Assembly: GCA_012959595.1 (NCBI GenBank)
Contig: DUCW01000109.1
Coordinates: forward strand, 3,669-12,786
Origin: Gemmatimonadota bacterium
GTDB taxonomy: Bacteria; Gemmatimonadota; Gemmatimonadetes; Longimicrobiales; Gaopeijiaceae
Direction: 5' to 3'
DNA: 9,118 nucleotides
The position numbers were made by a program, and so were the translations under genes. A model generated the notes under the pieces. The model worked only from the letters and a program-made list of their open reading frames with translations, was not told the DNA's origin and did not search any database. This document shows, in pieces, positions 5,927-9,118 of the stretch (positions are counted from its first letter, which is position 1; the number at the start of each line of letters is the position of its first letter).

Positions 5927-6832
5927 CTACTTCAGACCCGCTCTGAGTGCTTCAATCGCATCTACGGTTAGGCGAGTACGATAGTTAATCAACATTCGGC
6001 CCAAAGCCTGGGTCTCTGAAAGGGGTAACAAGCTGATCCCATTGATGGAAGCCCTGCCTGCTTCCACTCTTTGGTCGAACCGAATTGAAGTCGGATCAAC
6101 AACTGACATGATTGAGGTTATGGACAATTCTTCGTGGATCCCGTCGGATCCAGAGCTCGCCTGGTATTCCATTTCCTCTGGAATGCCTAAAGTTTCCTGA
6201 ATATATTGACGAACTTTATCATGATTATAGAACTCTGGAACATGATGGAAATCTGTAGGGTCTCCCTCATATCGGTCATTGAGCACATCGGCGGCGGCCT
6301 GCATGCCGCGTCTATTCCCACCACTGTCCCCCAGGAAATAAACCTGCGTAAACCCCATTCCTCTCAAGCTATCACCTATATCAGTCAACCAGGCAATATA
6401 TGTCTCTTGTGACACCATCGGACCAGTGTTCCCTATCGTGACTGGTCCACTCGGATTCCCTGGTTCCAACGTGACCAAGGGTGCAATGAGGGTTCCTCCA
6501 AGAGCATTCGCTACCGACTCTCCCATCAATTTGTTCGAATAATTGTGCTTTCCTGAAGCCAAATGCGGCCCATTAGACTCGACGCCACCCGTAAGAACAA
6601 GGGCTGTTGTATTACCTTCGCGAATGGCATCACGAATCTCCATCCAAGTCAACTCTTCAATCCAAAGACTGTTAAGGGCTCTAATGGGTCGTTGAGCAGC
6701 AGCTAGTTCAGCTTGACGGGCAGCCTGTCTTGCCTCTATCTGCTCAGGAGTTAGTTGCCTAGTCGGTCTCTGTGCTACCGCATCAGTCGTTATTAGACAC
6801 ACTGCTATAAAAATCAACCACCTCATATGCAT
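5927..6832 (-). CDS. Creatininase-family protein, exported, with non-canonical metal ligands
   Basis: This 301-residue protein has a signal peptide ending near AVA-Q21. A charged helix rich in Gln, Ala and Arg (28-48) follows, then a creatininase/creatinine amidohydrolase fold. That family comprises cyclic-amide hydrolases with two metal ions, including creatininase and MftE. Recognisable blocks are ALVLTGGVESNGPHL (77-91), VTIGNTGPM (131-139), VYFLGDSGGN (164-173) and SDGIHEELSITS (229-240). Compared with the classical E-x-H-G-P-H...D and NGHGGN signatures, the first His is N87, the Asp is H96 and the His of NGHGGN is S170; E85, H90, D169 and E234/E235 remain. It may use a different metal site or a different substrate, or be non-catalytic. 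The start could be ATG at 6832 or two codons later at 6826. It follows the monooxygenase gene by 56 bases, probably in one transcript. Fold firm, reaction unknown. Confidence 0.85.
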   Translation of the reverse strand: MHMRWLIFIAVCLITTDAVAQRPTRQLTPEQIEARQAARQAELAAAQRPIRALNSLWIEELTWMEIRDAIREGNTTALVLTGGVESNGPHLASGKHNYSNKLMGESVANALGGTLIAPLVTLEPGNPSGPVTIGNTGPMVSQETYIAWLTDIGDSLRGMGFTQVYFLGDSGGNRRGMQAAADVLNDRYEGDPTDFHHVPEFYNHDKVRQYIQETLGIPEEMEYQASSGSDGIHEELSITSIMSVVDPTSIRFDQRVEAGRASINGISLLPLSETQALGRMLINYRTRLTVDAIEALRAGLK

Positions 6833-6888
6833 CCGAACCCCCAGCGTTTAGATCACTTTATCAACTCTACCAAAGTTTATTTCTTCTA

Positions 6889-8256
6889 TTAGTGGCGGAT
6901 TCCGGATTCCTGTGCAGCAGTCACTGCTTCCTTCTTAGCCTCTCTCTCACTGACGATCCGCTCAAAACCTTCTTGGTTTAGGTGGGTTACAGCTAACCAC
7001 GCATGTGACATCTCGTCCACAGTACGACTGCCTCGTGCTTTCCAAACTTCTGGATCTGGATTGAGAGGATTGTCTGCAGTGTTGTCATACCAGGCAGTCA
7101 CCACCAAGACGCTACCCTCAGGCAACATCGGTGCCACATCATCCTCGTAAATATAACTGTGATGCCACTTGGCATTGAAGTTGGTCACCATGCTGAGTAG
7201 TTCCCTTTTACCGTCTGGATAAATTACTTCCAGAGATTTAGCATGTAATTGAACATGCCCGTGTGGCTGGAAACTGTCGATCCGTACAGGGTGGTCCCAC
7301 CTAAAAAAGCCTTGTGTCATGGCGGTTCCGCCAGGAGCCAGAGCTATATCTCCTTGCAAAGGATATAATCTCAAGTCCTGAATGAACTCAGGTTCGAAAC
7401 CGTCTGGATGGAACCAAATTCCGAGTTCTACTTGATCATCTTCCACATCGTAACCCATGGGATAATAGTGAGCATCCCACTCAATCCTTGAGTCCTTAGG
7501 CAGTAAACGAGCTGCATCCAATGGCAGTATCTCACCTATCTTACCCATGGCGTACTCTGAAAGAGAGGCTGTTCTTAGATACTCACCATTCTCCTGCAAT
7601 ACTTGAAGCCGGGGGATAGCGTGGTGAACCACCTCACGACCTTGGCGGGAAGGTCTAGTTTCAAAAGCTTTTACATAGCGATCTTGATCCATTCCAGTCC
7701 CTACTATCGGACGCCACCAAGTATCTCCACCTTCGGCTGGCACATCGAAAGGCTTTGATTTGATTACATGATCTGGGGGACCTAAATTTTCTTCAAGCTG
7801 CCATATCAATTCATCTGACCACTCCATCGGTGGAGGCATATCTGCGATGTCTCCCTCGGGCGATCCGTTATCTACCCATGTCGCTATAGTCTTAATCTCA
7901 TCTTCACTCAATCTCCAGTCACCCTTGATCTCTTGGATCCCCACATCGGTATCAAGATGGAATGGAGGCATCTCACGGGTCACAACTTTGTCTCTTATAC
8001 GGCGGGAATACCTCCTGGCCTGCTCGTAAGTCTCAAGGTGTATCGGAGCAATGGACCCCTCACGATGACAGCTCGCACAGTTCTCCTGTAAGATCGGCAT
8101 CACATCTTTAGTAAAGGTCACATTCTCAGTACTTCGATCCGATGCAAAGCGGACTGTCTGTGCAGAAATCTCCTCCACAGAAAACACCGACAAAGCGACT
8201 AAATAAAGGGTCGAAGCCACCCAAGACACATAAGAACCGGACAAATTCCTTACCAT
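6889..8256 (-). CDS. Cytochrome c / copper type II (PHM-like) monooxygenase fusion, exported
   Basis: This 455-residue protein has a signal peptide ending near SAQ-T34. Residues 45-135 form a small c-type cytochrome domain with one heme site, C60-A-S-C63-H64; M96 in MPPFH is the likely axial ligand. The rest resembles the two-domain copper fold of peptidylglycine hydroxylating and dopamine beta-monooxygenases. All six expected copper ligands can be placed: H211-H212 in VVHH, H263 in DAHYYP, H332 and H334 in PHGH, and M416 in VDEM. Enzymes of that family hydroxylate C-H bonds using O2 and two separated coppers. Here the fused heme could deliver the electrons that ascorbate supplies in animals (inference). 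It acts in the periplasm or outside the cell. ATG 8256 is supported by GGAG seven bases upstream. The gene is probably first in a transcript with the creatininase-family gene and is divergent from the SLC13 permease. The substrate is unknown. Confidence 0.9.
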   Translation of the reverse strand: MVRNLSGSYVSWVASTLYLVALSVFSVEEISAQTVRFASDRSTENVTFTKDVMPILQENCASCHREGSIAPIHLETYEQARRYSRRIRDKVVTREMPPFHLDTDVGIQEIKGDWRLSEDEIKTIATWVDNGSPEGDIADMPPPMEWSDELIWQLEENLGPPDHVIKSKPFDVPAEGGDTWWRPIVGTGMDQDRYVKAFETRPSRQGREVVHHAIPRLQVLQENGEYLRTASLSEYAMGKIGEILPLDAARLLPKDSRIEWDAHYYPMGYDVEDDQVELGIWFHPDGFEPEFIQDLRLYPLQGDIALAPGGTAMTQGFFRWDHPVRIDSFQPHGHVQLHAKSLEVIYPDGKRELLSMVTNFNAKWHHSYIYEDDVAPMLPEGSVLVVTAWYDNTADNPLNPDPEVWKARGSRTVDEMSHAWLAVTHLNQEGFERIVSEREAKKEAVTAAQESGIRH

Positions 8257-8304
8257 GATTTACTCCATGACCTAAAGACAAATGGGCATTCTGCCACTTG
8301 AACG

Positions 8305-8326
8305 TAAGGCTTATAGCTAATAAGGC
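8305..8326. repeat. Direct repeat of TAAGGC in the divergent promoter region
   Basis: TAAGGC occurs at 8305-8310 and 8321-8326, 16 bases apart. The two copies flank or overlap the -10-like box of the leftward monooxygenase gene. The AAGGC core recurs, in both orientations, in the dyad at 8385-8399. The repeats may be half-sites for a regulator acting on both divergent genes. Confidence 0.4.
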
Positions 8327-8340
8327 AATCTCTCTCTCAA
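8310..8340 (-). promoter_or_regulatory. Candidate promoter for the monooxygenase/creatininase pair
   Basis: On the minus strand TTGAGA (8340-8335) and TATAAG (8315-8310) lie 19 bases apart, with a predicted leader of roughly 45-50 bases before ATG 8256. The spacing is longer than the ideal 17, so this is a tentative consensus match. It is interleaved with the TAAGGC repeats. Confidence 0.3.
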
Positions 8341-8375
8341 ACTAACAAAGCCTCCTATCACTCCGTACCCTGGTA

Positions 8376-8404
8376 TCGTCAAAAAGCCTTTAAAAGGCTA
8401 GAAT
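8376..8404 (+). promoter_or_regulatory. Candidate promoter of the SLC13 permease with a dyad in its spacer
   Basis: TCGTCA (8376-8381, four of six matches to -35) and TAGAAT (8399-8404, five of six matches to -10) are exactly 17 bases apart, predicting a leader of about 50 bases before ATG 8460. The spacer is almost filled by a 15-base dyad, AGCCTTT-A-AAAGGCT (8385-8399), which is positioned where a repressor or spacer-binding activator would act. Read on the minus strand, the same dyad is followed by Ts and could also stop antisense transcripts. Confidence 0.45.
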
Positions 8405-8459
8405 ACGAACTAAGACTCTCTTTCTGAGGCTGAAAACAATAATGTGAGGTGCCGTAAAA

Positions 8460-9118
8460 ATGCCTGGAGAATCCCTCCTTTTTTTCTTCATCATCTCTGT
8501 TGCTTTGATTCTCTTCGTCAAAGAGATTTTCCCCTTAGACGTCACCGCCTTAGCCTTGTTAACAGTGCTTCTTGCTACCGATCTCCTTTCAATTGAAGAA
8601 GCCATCTCTGGATTCAGTAACCAAGCCGTCCTTACAGTAGGGCTAATGTTTGTGTTGAGTTCAGCACTGGTAAAAACAGGGTTTCTAGAAGTAGTAGCAG
8701 ATAAGCTCAGTTCCGGAAACAGGGCTTCATGGATTACCATAGGATTTTTCTTACTGATAACCAGTATCACGTCTGCATTCATTAACAATACAGCCGCAGT
8801 GGCCATCTTTATCCCTTTGGCACTGCACTTAAGCCAACGTCTTCATATTTCTCCATCGAAATTGCTGATACCTTTGTCATACGCTGGAATTTATGGGGGT
8901 ACTATTACGCTCATCGGTACTTCGACTAATTTGCTCGTCAACTCAATAGCCGTCGATAATGGAATTGCTCCATTTAGCATGTTCGAGTTCTCTCGAATGG
9001 GGCTGATTTTTCTTATAACTGGGACACTCTACAACGTCTTCATAGTCCCTAAACTTCTCCCTGCAAGAGCTGGAGTCTCCAGTCTAACACGGAGTTACCA
9101 CCTGGCTCCCTATCTAAC
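8460..9118 (+). CDS. SLC13/DASS-type anion permease, N-terminal part
   Basis: This is an open frame of 219 complete codons plus two bases that runs off the right edge. Translated from ATG 8460 it begins MPGESLLFFFIISVALILFV and is strongly hydrophobic, with about six membrane segments in view. The family's two hairpin signatures are visible: TSAFINNTAAVAIFIPLA (104-121) and IPLSYAGIYGGTITLIGTST (137-156, followed by NLL). These match the SLC13/CitMHS/ArsB group of Na+-driven anion carriers. The subgroup with this wording usually carries two TrkA_C (RCK_C) domains in the middle and includes sulfate transporters, so sulfate or a dicarboxylate is a reasonable guess. The missing C-terminus would decide. 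GAGGTG (8446-8451) is a good ribosome binding site eight bases upstream, and an in-frame TGA at 8445-8447 rules out a longer start. The gene is divergent from the cytochrome/copper monooxygenase gene and may share regulation with it. Confidence 0.9.
   Translation, partial: MPGESLLFFFIISVALILFVKEIFPLDVTALALLTVLLATDLLSIEEAISGFSNQAVLTVGLMFVLSSALVKTGFLEVVADKLSSGNRASWITIGFFLLITSITSAFINNTAAVAIFIPLALHLSQRLHISPSKLLIPLSYAGIYGGTITLIGTSTNLLVNSIAVDNGIAPFSMFEFSRMGLIFLITGTLYNVFIVPKLLPARAGVSSLTRSYHLAPYL

Noticed and set aside
8390..8806. Minus-strand open frame of 138 codons opposite the right-end gene
   Set aside because: The plus frame encodes clear SLC13 signatures from 8460 to the edge, so the minus frame is its shadow.

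Overview
The window is a stretch of bacterial chromosome with about 45% G+C (estimated from a few sampled lines). Eight genes run leftward on the minus strand. A ninth, divergent gene starts on the plus strand near the right end and leaves the window. I see no RNA genes, insertion sequences, integrase, CRISPR array or phage genes, and no gene-free stretch longer than about 200 bases. Nearly every leftward product starts with a signal peptide, a lipobox or a membrane anchor, so the block encodes a set of membrane, periplasmic or secreted proteins of a Gram-negative-type cell. The family mix fits uncultured marine or soil heterotrophs such as Gemmatimonadota, Acidobacteriota or some gammaproteobacterial lineages: a cytochrome c/copper-monooxygenase fusion, an atypical exported creatininase-family protein, a recurrent secreted protein of unknown function, a MORN-repeat protein, a lumazine-binding-like NTF2 lipoprotein, a GGT-family enzyme, and an RnfD/UnbU-like membrane protein with Sel1 repeats. 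The sequence alone does not fix the phylum.

Layout from the right, which is the transcription order for the minus strand. An SLC13-type anion permease (8460 to the edge, plus strand) diverges from a cytochrome c/PHM-like copper monooxygenase (8256-6889), which is followed by the creatininase-family protein (6832-5927). A 148-base spacer with two hairpins separates this pair from three tightly packed genes. These are a secreted unknown with an excellent ribosome binding site (5778-4915), a MORN-repeat protein (4915-4424) whose start overlaps the preceding stop, and an NTF2-fold lipoprotein (4419-3937) a few bases further on. A 106-base gap leads to a GGT-family N-terminal nucleophile hydrolase (3830-2052). 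It is followed by an NqrB/RnfD/UnbU-like membrane protein fused to a disulfide-type Sel1 domain (2011-389), then by the first 118 codons of a formylglycine-generating-enzyme-like (SUMF1) protein that runs off the left edge.

The genes suggest extracytoplasmic amide and peptide hydrolysis plus oxidative and redox chemistry, next to an inner-membrane anion transporter. No single pathway can be named. The most noteworthy points are active-site departures in two hydrolases. The GGT-family enzyme keeps its catalytic threonine and carboxylate-binding residues but has replaced all three residues that hold the glutamyl amino group. The creatininase-family protein has replaced three of the classical metal ligands. 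Also notable are the regularly spaced C-x7-C pairs in the Sel1 domain fused to the RnfD/UnbU-like protein, and clustered AAGGC half-sites in the divergent promoter region.
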